Shown here piece by piece: positions 43,598 to 51,639 of a DNA stretch of 64,000 nt. How positions within the stretch are numbered: the stretch's first letter is position 1; each line of letters opens with the position of its first letter. Under the pieces are notes generated by a model. It worked only from the letters and a program-made list of their open reading frames with translations. It made no database searches and had not been told where the DNA came from. Source of the stretch: Curtobacterium sp. UNCCL20 (lineage in GTDB: Bacteria; Actinomycetota; Actinomycetes; Actinomycetales; Microbacteriaceae). Location: the NCBI RefSeq assembly GCF_900101675.1, contig NZ_FNKG01000002.1, forward strand, positions 391,005-455,004, read 5' to 3'. Both the position numbers and the translations under genes were made by a program.

Positions 43598-44187
43598 GCG
43601 CCGACGTGGTGGGCCAGAATCAGGACGTGACCGCGAACCAGGAAGTACTCCCGAGCGTCGTCGCCGTGGCGAGGGACTCCGACCACCGCTTCAGCAAGCC
43701 GGTCGTCGAGGAGATCACCCTCGTCGAGAACTGGGGTGTCGACGGCGACGCGCACGCCGGCACGACCGTGCAGCACCGGTCCCGGGTCGCCCGCGACCCC
43801 TCGCAGCCGAACCTCCGGCAGGTGCACCTCCTCCACGCCGAGGTGTTCGACGAGGTCGCGTCGGAGGGGTTCCAGGTGGCACCGGGCGAGATGGGCGAGA
43901 ACGTCACCACTCGCGGGCTCGACCTGCTCGGGCTGCCGACCGACACCCTCCTGCACCTCGGGGACGATGCCTGCGTGCGCGTCACGGGGCTGCGGAACCC
44001 GTGCCAGCAGATCAACGGCTTCGAACCGGGTCTGCTCCGTGCGGTCCTCGGGCGAGCCGAGGACGGCACGGTGGTGCGCAAGGGCGGCGTCATGGGCGTG
44101 GTCGTCGCGGGCGGGGTCATCCGCCCGGGTGACGCCATCCGGGTCGAACTCCCCGCGGGCGAACAGCAGCCCCTCAGCCCGGTCTGA
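43594..44187 (+). CDS. MOSC-domain protein
   Basis: A 197-residue protein of the MOSC fold, which handles sulfur or molybdopterin-bound groups. HRFSKPVVEEITLVENWGVDGDAHAGTTVQHRSRV, then GEMGENVTTRGLDL and the active Cys in GLRNPCQQINGFEPGL are the family marks (YiiM-like). The GTG at 43594 overlaps the previous stop. The GTG at 43627, with CAGAAT 6 bp upstream, is a good alternative start. Confidence 0.85.
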   Translation: MSADVVGQNQDVTANQEVLPSVVAVARDSDHRFSKPVVEEITLVENWGVDGDAHAGTTVQHRSRVARDPSQPNLRQVHLLHAEVFDEVASEGFQVAPGEMGENVTTRGLDLLGLPTDTLLHLGDDACVRVTGLRNPCQQINGFEPGLLRAVLGRAEDGTVVRKGGVMGVVVAGGVIRPGDAIRVELPAGEQQPLSPV

Positions 44188-44208
44188 CGGGCCAGGGCAT
44201 CCCGCACC

Positions 44209-45204
44209 CTACTCCTCGAGGCGCGCCACGGAGCCACCCGGGACGAGGTGTGCGTCGAGGTACTCGATCGTCGGTGCGGGGCGGTCTCCCGGCAGTTCGA
44301 TGTGGTCGGCGATCAGACGAGCGGCGTGCCGCGCGATCTCGCGGGTGGGCTGCACGATGACGGTCAGCTTCGGGACGAGGGCCTGCGCGAGCTCGCGACC
44401 GTCGAAGCCGACCACCGAGATGTCCCGGCCGATGCGCAGCCCGGAGTCGTTGACGGCGGTCACCGCGCCGAGGGTGAGCTCGTAGTTCGCGGTGACGAGC
44501 CCGGTGGGTCGCGGCCACAGCGCGAGGAGCTCCTGCGCAGCGCGGTAGCCGGCGTCGACCGTCAGTGGCACGAGACGCTCGAGCGTCGGGTCCGCCGGCG
44601 TTCCGTGATCGGCCATCGCGCGCTCGAACCCCTCGGTGCGGAGGCGCATGGACGAGATCAGCGGCTCACCGCCGACGTACCCGATGCGGCGGTGTCCGTG
44701 GTCGAGGAGGTGCCGGGCGCCGAGTGCTCCCGCCGCCGGGTTGTCGATGAAGACACCGTCGGCGTGGATGTCGTCGATGTGCCAGTCGACCATCACGACG
44801 GGGACGCGTGTGGCTGCCGCGCGGAGCGCGGGGACGTCGTGCGGTGCGGTGACGGCGACGATCCCGTCGACCATCCGGGCCATGAGCAGGCTGACGGGAT
44901 CGTCGCTGGGGTCTGGGCTCGCAGCCACGATGATGCTGATCCCGCGCGGGCGGAGCGCTTCCTCGACCCCGGCGATGATCGTCAGGTGGAAGTCGTTGTC
45001 GAGTTTCGGCAGGAGCACGCCGACCGTCCGCGACCGTCGCGAGCGCAGCATCCGGGCGTGCTGGTTGGGACGGAAGTCGAGTGCACTCGCCGCCGCCTCG
45101 ATGGCCTCGCGGTTCGCTGCCAGGACGTTCCGCCCGTTGTAGTACTTCGAGATCGTGGCGAGCGAGAGGCCGGTGGCCTGCTGGATGTCCTTGTACGTCG
45201 TCAC
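44209..45204 (-). CDS. LacI-family regulator of the fucose module
   Basis: A 331-residue repressor. HTH at 3-26 (YKDIQQATGLSLATISKYYNG), where KYYNG replaces the usual RVLNG, then the hinge FRPNQHARMLRSRRSRTVGVLL and a sugar-binding domain. The GTG at 45204 has GGAGG 5 bp upstream. It is divergent from the alpha-L-fucosidase gene, with operator-like dyads between. L-fucose or a fucoside is the likely inducer. Confidence 0.9.
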   Translation of the reverse strand: MTTYKDIQQATGLSLATISKYYNGRNVLAANREAIEAAASALDFRPNQHARMLRSRRSRTVGVLLPKLDNDFHLTIIAGVEEALRPRGISIIVAASPDPSDDPVSLLMARMVDGIVAVTAPHDVPALRAAATRVPVVMVDWHIDDIHADGVFIDNPAAGALGARHLLDHGHRRIGYVGGEPLISSMRLRTEGFERAMADHGTPADPTLERLVPLTVDAGYRAAQELLALWPRPTGLVTANYELTLGAVTAVNDSGLRIGRDISVVGFDGRELAQALVPKLTVIVQPTREIARHAARLIADHIELPGDRPAPTIEYLDAHLVPGGSVARLEE

Positions 45205-45217
45205 GACCCCTCCTTTC

Positions 45218-45258
45218 GCGAATCGTTTCGCTTGGCATGAAAGCGTTGACGCAACGCT
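45218..45258. promoter_or_regulatory. LacI-type operators between regulator and fucosidase
   Basis: GCGAATCGTTTCGC at 45218-45231 is a near-palindrome centred on CG, and AGCGTTGACGCAACGCT at 45242-45258 is an exact dyad with 7-bp arms. The half site CGTTTCGC recurs at 45291-45298, 67 bp downstream. The pattern fits repression in both directions by the regulator at 44209. Confidence 0.6.
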
Positions 45259-45371
45259 ACATCACCTCGTAGCCTCCTCGCAGGTCGTAACGTTTCGCGA
45301 AGGAGCGGTCGACGGCCACGATCGGCGCGGGCGCCTTCGGCGGCCGCCTGCGCCCCGACGGACGGAGAACC

Positions 45372-46922
45372 GTGCACCTCGAACCCCTCGACCCCGCGAC
45401 ACTGCCGGAACCGGTGGACGTGTCGGACAACCGCGCTGCGCTCGCGTCGGTGGACGCCGTCGTCGCGGCTGGACCGTACGACGCCACCTGGGAGTCCCTG
45501 TCCGGGTACCGGGCACCGCAGTGGTACCGCGACGCCAAGTTCGGCGTCTTCCTGCACTGGGGGGCGTTCTCGGTCCCGGCGTTCGGCAACGAGTGGTACC
45601 CGCGGACCATGTACCGGCACGGGACGCCGACGTTCGACCACCACCTGGCGACGTACGGCCCGCACGACCGGTTCGGCTACAAGGACTTCCTGCCGCACTT
45701 CCGCATGGAGCACTTCGACCCGGACGAGTGGGTCGCGCTGTTCAAGCGCGCGGGTGCGCAGTTCGTCGTGCCCGTCGCGGAGCACCACGACGGCTACGCG
45801 ATGTACGACACCGCGCGCTCACGCTGGAACGTGACCCGGGTGGGGCCGGAGCGCGACGTGATGGGAGAACTCCTGGCGGCGGTCGACCGGTCCTGGCTGG
45901 TGACCGGGGCGTCGACGCACCGGGCCGAGCACTGGTTCTTCATGAACGGGGGAGCGGAGTTCGACTCCGACGTCCGCGACCCCGCCTACGCCGACCTGTA
46001 CGGCCCGGCGCTCCGCAAGGAGGTGAACCCCACCGAACGGTTCCTGGAGGACTGGCTCCTCCGCACGGTGGAGATCATCGACTCCTACCGCCCGCAGGTG
46101 CTCTACTTCGACACCGGGATCGAGGAGCCCTCGTTCGAGCCGTACATCCGGCGACTCGCCGCCTACTACTACAACCGGGCGGCCGAGTGGGGGCGCGGGG
46201 TCGTCATCAACTACAAGTGGGACGCTTTCCGACCCGGTTCGGCGGTGCTCGACATCGAGCGCGGCACTATGGACGCGATCCGGTCCGACGTCTGGCAGAA
46301 CGACACGTCGGTCTCGCGGACGTCGTGGAGCTGGGTCGACGGACACGACTACAAGGACGCTTCCGAACTCGTCCAGGAACTCGTCGACGTGGTCGCGAAG
46401 AACGGCAACCTGCTCCTGAACATCGGTCCGCGCCCGGACGGGACCATCCCCGAGGAAGAGGCCGCTCTGTTGGAGGCGGTCGGCGACTGGTTGGCCGTCC
46501 ACGGCGAAGCGATCTACGGATCCAGCCCCTGGGTCGTGTTCGGCGAGGGACCGACGTCGCCCGCCGCCGGGTCGTTCACCGACGCGGCGGCCCCGGTCTA
46601 CACCACCGAGGACGTCCGCTTCACGACGATGACCGAGGTCGGCCACGACTACGTGTACGGCATCGGGCTCGTCCGCCCGGTCGACGGCCGGATGCGGATC
46701 CGCAGCTTCGGCTCGGGCAGCCGGCTCGTCGACCGTCCGATCGTCGACGTCCGCGTCCTGGGCTCGACGGAGCAGCCCGCGTGGACCCGCACCGACGAGC
46801 ACCTCGAGGTCGAGCTGCCCGACTCGGAGCGGGTCGGCGACGGCGGCGCCGTCGTGCGGATCGAGTTGGCGCCGGAGGCTGCAGCCCCGCGCACCGACTT
46901 CTTCCACGGCCTGGACATCTAG
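45372..46922 (+). CDS. Alpha-L-fucosidase, GH29
   Basis: Retaining glycosidase that frees L-fucose from fucosylated glycans. 516 residues, no signal peptide, so it works inside the cell on imported oligosaccharides. KFGVFLHWGAFSVPAF, NEWYPRTMY, AEHHDGYAMYDTARSRWNV, nucleophile Asp in VLYFDTGIEEP (about 246) and KNGNLLLNIGPRPDG are GH29 marks. A C-terminal beta domain follows from about 430. The GTG at 45372 has GGAG. First gene of the fucose operon. Confidence 0.93.
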   Translation: MHLEPLDPATLPEPVDVSDNRAALASVDAVVAAGPYDATWESLSGYRAPQWYRDAKFGVFLHWGAFSVPAFGNEWYPRTMYRHGTPTFDHHLATYGPHDRFGYKDFLPHFRMEHFDPDEWVALFKRAGAQFVVPVAEHHDGYAMYDTARSRWNVTRVGPERDVMGELLAAVDRSWLVTGASTHRAEHWFFMNGGAEFDSDVRDPAYADLYGPALRKEVNPTERFLEDWLLRTVEIIDSYRPQVLYFDTGIEEPSFEPYIRRLAAYYYNRAAEWGRGVVINYKWDAFRPGSAVLDIERGTMDAIRSDVWQNDTSVSRTSWSWVDGHDYKDASELVQELVDVVAKNGNLLLNIGPRPDGTIPEEEAALLEAVGDWLAVHGEAIYGSSPWVVFGEGPTSPAAGSFTDAAAPVYTTEDVRFTTMTEVGHDYVYGIGLVRPVDGRMRIRSFGSGSRLVDRPIVDVRVLGSTEQPAWTRTDEHLEVELPDSERVGDGGAVVRIELAPEAAAPRTDFFHGLDI

Positions 46923-46972
46923 CGCGCGACGCCGTCGACCAGCACCCCTGAACCGAACCGGAGGACCCCCAC

Positions 46973-48031
46973 ATGACCACCACCGACAGCGTTCCGACCA
47001 GGCGACTCGCGAGCGGGGCGGAGATGCCCGCGATCGGGGTCGGCACCTTCGGGTCCGACCACTACCGGGCGGAGGACGTGGCCGCAGCGGTCGGGGGCGC
47101 GATCCGGGCCGGGTACCGCCTGGTCGACTGCGCGTCGGTCTACGGTAACGAGGCGGAGGTCGGCGCCGTCCTCGAGGCGGCGATCGACGGGGGTGTGCCG
47201 CGCGACGAGCTCTTCGTCATGTCGAAGGTGTGGAACGACGCGCACGAGCCGGAGGCGGCGGTCGCGTCGGTCCGCCGCTCGTTGCGCGACCTCCGGCTCG
47301 ACGTGCTCGACGCGGTGTTCGTGCACTGGCCGTTCCCGAACCACCACGCCCCGTTCGCCGACGCCGCCGACCGCGACCCCGATGCGCGCCCGTACGTCCA
47401 CGAGGAGTACATGGCCCTGTGGCACGCGCTGGAGGGTCTCGTCGACGAGGGGGTCGTGCGGCACCTCGGGACCTCGAACGTCACCGTCCCGAAGCTGACG
47501 GCGATCCTCGCCGACGCGCGGATCCGTCCGGCGCTGAACGAGATGGAGCTGCACCCGTGCTTCCAGCAGCCGGAGCTCTTCCGGTTCTGTCTCGACCACG
47601 ACATCCAGCCGGTGGGCTACTCGCCCCTCGGTTCGCCGTCGCGACCCGAGCGCGACCGGATCGCCTCCGACGTCTCCGACATGGAACACCCGGTGGTGGT
47701 GTCGATCGCCCGCGCCCACGGGGTGCACCCGGCGCTCGTCTGCCTGAAGTGGGCGGTGCAGCGCGGTCAGGTCCCGATCCCGTTCTCCGTGAAGGAGCCG
47801 CAGTTCGTCGCCAACCTGCGGGCGGTGACCGAGGACCCGTTGACCCCCGCCGAACTCGAGGAGCTGCGGTCGGTGGACCAGGACAACCGCCTCATCAAGG
47901 GCCAGGTGTTCCTGTGGCCGGGGGCGGACAGCTGGCTCGACCTGTGGGACGTGGACGGGACGATCCCGGGCTGGCACGGCTCCGCCGCCGATCGTGCGGC
48001 CGGTCGCACGGCAGCGGGAGCGGACGCATGA
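46973..48031 (+). CDS. Aldo/keto reductase, possible L-fucose dehydrogenase
   Basis: A 352-residue NAD(P)H-dependent AKR. The catalytic tetrad is visible: Asp in YRLVDCASVYGN with its Tyr, Lys in VMSKVWN, His in FVHWPFP. PVGYSPLGSPSRP and IPFSVKEPQFVANL form the cofactor site. RBS GGAGG before the ATG at 46973. It lies between fucosidase and fucose mutarotase, so oxidation of L-fucose to the lactone is a reasonable guess; D-threo-aldose dehydrogenases of this fold do that. Context-based inference. Confidence 0.82.
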   Translation: MTTTDSVPTRRLASGAEMPAIGVGTFGSDHYRAEDVAAAVGGAIRAGYRLVDCASVYGNEAEVGAVLEAAIDGGVPRDELFVMSKVWNDAHEPEAAVASVRRSLRDLRLDVLDAVFVHWPFPNHHAPFADAADRDPDARPYVHEEYMALWHALEGLVDEGVVRHLGTSNVTVPKLTAILADARIRPALNEMELHPCFQQPELFRFCLDHDIQPVGYSPLGSPSRPERDRIASDVSDMEHPVVVSIARAHGVHPALVCLKWAVQRGQVPIPFSVKEPQFVANLRAVTEDPLTPAELEELRSVDQDNRLIKGQVFLWPGADSWLDLWDVDGTIPGWHGSAADRAAGRTAAGADA

Positions 48032-48441
48032 TCACGGGCCCCGTGGTGCACCCGCCGCTCCTGGAGGCGCTCGCCTCGTCGGGTCACGGTTCCGGCGTGC
48101 TCATCGCCGACGGGAACTACCCGTACCTGACAGCCACCGGACCGGGCGTGCGCCTGATCCACCTCAACCTGCGTCCCGGCCTGCTGGACGTCACGTCGGT
48201 GCTCGACGCCGTGCTCACCGTCGTCAACGTCGAGTCCGCGACCGTCATGCAGCCCCCCGACGGGGTCACCGCCCCGGCGCAGGACGCCTTCGCCCGCCTG
48301 CTGGGCGGCGACGTCCCGTTCGAGCGGGTCGACCGGTTCGCCTTCTACGACCGGGTGCGCTCCCCGGACGTCGGCGTCGTCATCGCGACCGGCGACGAAC
48401 GGCTCTACGGCAACCTGTTGCTCACCATCGGTCTCCGCTGA
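48028..48441 (+). CDS. fucU: RbsD/FucU-family mutarotase
   Basis: A 137-residue sugar mutarotase converting anomers of L-fucose. His20 in SSGHGSGVLIADGNYPYL is the catalytic His, with Asp28 following; the C-terminal DERLYGNLLLTIGL has the conserved Tyr/Asn. It overlaps the AKR stop by 4 bp (ATGA) and ends the fucose operon. Feeding the right anomer to a dehydrogenase would explain the pairing. Confidence 0.87.
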   Translation: MITGPVVHPPLLEALASSGHGSGVLIADGNYPYLTATGPGVRLIHLNLRPGLLDVTSVLDAVLTVVNVESATVMQPPDGVTAPAQDAFARLLGGDVPFERVDRFAFYDRVRSPDVGVVIATGDERLYGNLLLTIGLR

Positions 48442-48449
48442 CGGGAAGT

Positions 48450-48477
48450 GTGACGAAACCGCTCCCCGCTCCGTCTC
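48450..48477 (+). promoter_or_regulatory. Candidate ECF-type promoter of the sigma operon
   Basis: GTGACG (48450-48455), a 16-bp spacer and CGTCTC (48472-48477) resemble ECF sigma promoters, which have a CGT-containing -10 and 16-17 bp spacing. It would give autoregulation by the sigma factor at 48730. A dyad GGGACCAC/GTGGTCCC (48486-48506) lies just downstream. Confidence 0.4.
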
Positions 48478-48522
48478 ATCGGTGCGGGACCACACCCGGT
48501 GGTCCCACACCGAGGAGCCACC

Positions 48523-48720
48523 ATGGACGAGATCGGCACCGCCCTGACCACCACCGCGACGGCCACGGCGAAGACCGCAGCCACCCCGCCGCAGCGCGAG
48601 CACAGCCGGACCGCGCCCCCGCACGTCGTGGCACAGGCCCGCGTCCGTTCCCTCGCCGCGCGCCCCGTGGGACCGATGAAGGTGCAGCGCGCCCAGGAGA
48701 ACCCCATCCACCACCAGTAG
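48523..48720 (+). CDS. Small basic protein of unknown function
   Basis: Not recognised. A 65-residue protein with a Thr/Ala-rich first half (TTTATATAKTAATPP) and a basic second half with several Arg, ending in IHHQ. The ATG at 48523 has GAGGAG 5-6 bp upstream, which supports translation. It is the first gene of the sigma/Asp23 operon, 9 bp before the sigma start. No membrane segment. It might be a regulator or chaperone of the sigma factor. Confidence 0.55.
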   Translation: MDEIGTALTTTATATAKTAATPPQREHSRTAPPHVVAQARVRSLAARPVGPMKVQRAQENPIHHQ

Positions 48721-48729
48721 AAGGAAACC

Positions 48730-49284
48730 GTGCCACACCAGCCCCTCACCGACCTCGACGACGCCGTCCTCGCAGGTCGCTCGTCCGACGGTGACGTGCG
48801 GGCGTTCGAGGTCCTCATCCGGCGGTACACGCCGCTGCTCCGCGCGTACGCCCGGCGTACCCTCGGCTCCACCGACGAGCTCGACGACGTCGTGCAGGAG
48901 ACCTTCATCACGGCGTGGAACCGGCTCGACGCGCTCGAGGACCAGGCGAAGGTGAAGTCGTGGCTGATGCGCATCCTCAGCCGGAAGTGCCTCGACCGGA
49001 TCCGCGCCCGCCGCGTGCACGACGACGTGACGGAGCTCGAGGTCGCCGCGCCGGCCGAGGACGCCCCGGAGCGCGTCGCCGAGGCCCGCTCGCGTGAGGA
49101 AGCCGTGGAGACGGCGCTCGCCGAACTGCCCGAAGCGCAGCGGCGGTGCTGGATCATGAAGGAAGTACTCGAGTACCGCTACGAGGAGATCGCCGAGGAA
49201 CTGGACCTCCCGACCTCGACCGTCCGTGGACTGCTGTCCCGGGCCCGCAAGAACATGATCCGTCTCATGGAGGGATGGCGATGA
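48730..49284 (+). CDS. ECF-type RNA polymerase sigma factor
   Basis: A 184-residue sigma-70 family protein. Region 2 is about 20-88 (FEVLIRRYTPLLRAYARRTLG, DELDDVVQETFITAWNRLD) and region 4 about 120-178 (LPEAQRRCWIMKEV, YRYEEIAEELDLPTSTVRGLLSRARK). GTG start with AAGGAAA. ATGA overlap with the Asp23-like gene downstream, whose N-terminus is anti-sigma-like. It probably directs an envelope stress response, given the Asp23 partners. Confidence 0.9.
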   Translation: MPHQPLTDLDDAVLAGRSSDGDVRAFEVLIRRYTPLLRAYARRTLGSTDELDDVVQETFITAWNRLDALEDQAKVKSWLMRILSRKCLDRIRARRVHDDVTELEVAAPAEDAPERVAEARSREEAVETALAELPEAQRRCWIMKEVLEYRYEEIAEELDLPTSTVRGLLSRARKNMIRLMEGWR

Positions 49285-49982
49285 CCGAACCAGACTCCGT
49301 CCGGCTCGACTCCCTCGAACCCGACGACCTCGACGGGCACACGATCGACGAGCTCGCCGACTACCTCGACGCCGGCATGCTGCCGGCCGACCCGACCATC
49401 GACGACTCCCCGGCGTGCCAGAACGCGCTCGCCGCGATCGTCCGCCTCCGACAGTCGTCCCTCGGTTCGCTCGACGCGGCCGCAGCGCAGGAGGCGCCGG
49501 CCGACGAGTCGTGGATCAGCGGTGTCCTCGCGAACATCTCGATCGAGGCGCGCGCCGGCCGTGACGTCCCGCTCCGCCCGGAGGCCCCGACCGAACGTCC
49601 GGTGATGACCGAGGGCGCGATCCGTTCACTCGTCCGGAGCGCCGGCGACGGCGTCCCGGACGCCCTCATCGCCCGGTGCGTGCTCGAGGGCGACGTCGTC
49701 GAGCTCGGTGCGCCCGTCCGGGTCGTCGTCGAGATCGCGGTGCGCGCCGGCGCGACGATCCCGGTCGTCGCAGCCACCGTCCGCGAGACGGTCGCCGAGG
49801 TGCTCGAGACCCAGACCGACCTGGTCGTCGAGTCGGTGGACGTGGTGGTCCGCGACCTGCTGCCCCCGACACCGGACGACGAGACGGACACGACGACCCC
49901 GACGGGCACGACGACCCCGACCGGCACGACGACCCCGACCGACACGACGAGCCCGATCGACGACGAGGAGGACCACGCATGA
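49281..49982 (+). CDS. Asp23/Gls24-like protein with anti-sigma-like N-terminus
   Basis: A 233-residue protein. Residues about 15-50 (TIDELADYLDAGMLPADPTIDDSPACQNAL) resemble the N-terminus of anti-sigma factors of this order but lack the HxxxCxxC zinc motif. Residues about 105-195 match Asp23 (ELGAPVRVVVEIAVRAGATIP, VVESVDVVVRDLLPP). The tail is a Thr/Pro repeat. The ATG at 49281 overlaps the sigma stop, with GGAGGG 6 bp upstream. Asp23 proteins lie under the envelope in Gram-positives. It may hold the sigma factor and report envelope stress. Confidence 0.75.
   Translation: MTEPDSVRLDSLEPDDLDGHTIDELADYLDAGMLPADPTIDDSPACQNALAAIVRLRQSSLGSLDAAAAQEAPADESWISGVLANISIEARAGRDVPLRPEAPTERPVMTEGAIRSLVRSAGDGVPDALIARCVLEGDVVELGAPVRVVVEIAVRAGATIPVVAATVRETVAEVLETQTDLVVESVDVVVRDLLPPTPDDETDTTTPTGTTTPTGTTTPTDTTSPIDDEEDHA
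49890..49961 (+). repeat. Four 18-bp tandem repeats coding a Thr/Pro tail
   Basis: Units ACGACGACCCCGACGGGC-like at 49890, 49908, 49926 and 49944 encode TTPTGT-type repeats. In-frame units make the tail length likely to vary among strains. Confidence 0.8.
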
Positions 49983-50287
49983 GCACCAGCGATGACACCC
50001 TGACCGCCGTCGAGGCAGCGGTCCTCGCGGTCCCCGGTGTCAGCGAGCTCTACCACGCGCGCCCGACCCTCAGCAGCACCATCGACGCCGCGAAGCGGCT
50101 CGCGACGCACACCTCGCTCGCACGCGTCGTCCTCGACGACGACGTCCTCCGCATCGTCATCGGGACCGACGGCGAACTCCCGGCACCGGAGACGGCGCGC
50201 GCCGCGCACCTCGCCGCACTCGCGGTGGCCGAGGCCCACGGCCTCGCGCTCAGCCGGGTCGACGTCCGCGTCGCGCGCGTCGGCTGA
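49979..50287 (+). CDS. Small Asp23-like protein
   Basis: A 102-residue protein. TAVEAAVLAVPGVSELYHARPTL, VVLDDDVLRIVIGTDGE and the end LSRVDVRVARVG follow the Asp23 core pattern of a GV turn, an IxIxG strand and a final VDVxV strand, in short form. ATGA overlap with the larger Asp23-like gene, so it is made from the same operon. A partner in an Asp23 assembly is the simplest guess. Confidence 0.65.
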   Translation: MSTSDDTLTAVEAAVLAVPGVSELYHARPTLSSTIDAAKRLATHTSLARVVLDDDVLRIVIGTDGELPAPETARAAHLAALAVAEAHGLALSRVDVRVARVG

Positions 50288-50300
50288 CGTCCGCCACCAC

Positions 50301-50352
50301 CCGACGGCCTGGAGGCACGTGGCGGCGCCGCCCCGCGCCTCCAGGCCGTCGG
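50301..50352. repeat. GGCCTGGAGGC-family palindrome, copy E (longest)
   Basis: A 52-bp palindrome with 26-bp arms and two mismatches (left arm CCGACGGCCTGGAGGCACG), 13 bp after the Asp23-like operon and before the convergent LtrA gene. Bidirectional terminator candidate. Confidence 0.85.
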
Positions 50353-50419
50353 CGGGTCACGTCGACGGCGGTGGCCCCGAGGCCGTCACCAGGTCGCGTC
50401 CGCAGCGGCACGCGGTGCG

Positions 50420-51568
50420 TCACTCCCGGCGTTCCGCGACCTCCAGGACCACGACGATCGCCGTCACGAGCGCGGCGGTCGCGACCAGCGACGCCTCCGG
50501 CACGGCGATGCTCGCGACCACAGCGAGTGCGAGCGCGACGATCGTCACGTTGAACCCGATCGTCAGCGTCGGCCGCAGCGCGAGCGCCCAGATCGACAGC
50601 ACGAACAGTGCCACCGGCACCGCGATGGTCGCGGCGACGGTGGCGTGGGACAGGTCGGCCTCGCCGGCGTCCGCGCTCACCGCGACCTCGATCCCGGCGG
50701 GCAGGGCTCCGGCGGCCGCGAACACGAAGTAGTGGCCGTAGCCGAACACGAGCGCGGTCGGCAGGGACCGGATGTGGGCGTGCTGCTCCCGGGAGAAGTA
50801 GATCCACCAGAGGGCGGCGACGATCACGAGCCCGCACGCGGCGAGCACGAGCAGCGACCCCAGGTGGTCGGCGTGCGCGATCCCGTCGATGACCGCGTTC
50901 GCCGAGGCGACGAGCCCCTCGCCGAGGACGATGAGCGTGAACAGCGAGTACCGCTCGGCGATGTGCCGGGTGTGCCAGGGCGTGGTGCGGGCACCGGCCT
51001 CGGCGACGGGTGGCACGAGGACCTCGAGCAGGATGAGGACCGGGATGACGAACTGCGCCACGTCGTACGGCAGCAGCACCGCGAGGACCCAGAGCACCTG
51101 GACGACGACGATGCCCACCGAGTACCGGAGCGCGGTGCGGCGGAACTCCGGCGACGAGACCGCGACGCGGAGCCACTGGCCGACGAGGGCGAGGCGCATC
51201 ACGACGTAGCCGAGCACCACGATGAGGGTGTTCCCGTCGACCATGACGTCCCGGACGCCGGCGGCGAGGACGAGCACCCCGGCCATCTGCACGAACGTCA
51301 TCACGCGGTAGAGCCAGTCGTCGGTGTCGAACGACGTGGCGAACCAGGTGAAGTTGATCCACGCCCACCAGATCGCGAAGAAGACGAAGCCGTAGGAGAG
51401 CACGGCGGAGGCGACGTGCCCCTCGGCCTCGATCTCGTGCAGGTTCATCGCGGCGAACCCGACGGCGACGACGAAGACCAGGTCGAAGAGGAGCTCGAGA
51501 GGGCTGGCGGCGCGGTGTCCCTCGGTGGGGTCCCGGGGTGCCATGCGGCGGAGTCCGATGGTGGTCAC
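50420..51568 (-). CDS. Low temperature requirement protein A (LtrA)
   Basis: A 382-residue membrane protein with about ten helices. TEGHRAASPLELLFDLVFVVAVGFA and WWAWINFTWFATSFDTDDWLYR near the start, and RYSLFTLIVLGEGLVAS in the middle, are the LtrA family core named from Listeria growth in the cold. Biochemical function is unknown. GTG start at 51568, preceded on the minus strand by TAGGCA 6 bp upstream. Confidence 0.88.
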   Translation of the reverse strand: MTTIGLRRMAPRDPTEGHRAASPLELLFDLVFVVAVGFAAMNLHEIEAEGHVASAVLSYGFVFFAIWWAWINFTWFATSFDTDDWLYRVMTFVQMAGVLVLAAGVRDVMVDGNTLIVVLGYVVMRLALVGQWLRVAVSSPEFRRTALRYSVGIVVVQVLWVLAVLLPYDVAQFVIPVLILLEVLVPPVAEAGARTTPWHTRHIAERYSLFTLIVLGEGLVASANAVIDGIAHADHLGSLLVLAACGLVIVAALWWIYFSREQHAHIRSLPTALVFGYGHYFVFAAAGALPAGIEVAVSADAGEADLSHATVAATIAVPVALFVLSIWALALRPTLTIGFNVTIVALALAVVASIAVPEASLVATAALVTAIVVVLEVAERRE

Positions 51569-51574
51569 CCGGTA

Positions 51575-51580
51575 TGCCTA
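51575..51580 (-). promoter_or_regulatory. -10 element TAGGCA, leaderless start
   Basis: Minus-strand TAGGCA ends 6 bp before the GTG at 51568. Confidence 0.45.
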
Positions 51581-51639
51581 CACGAGAACGACCCCGGGTG
51601 CTGGACCCGGGGTCGATCTCGGCGTGCGGTGTCGCCGGC

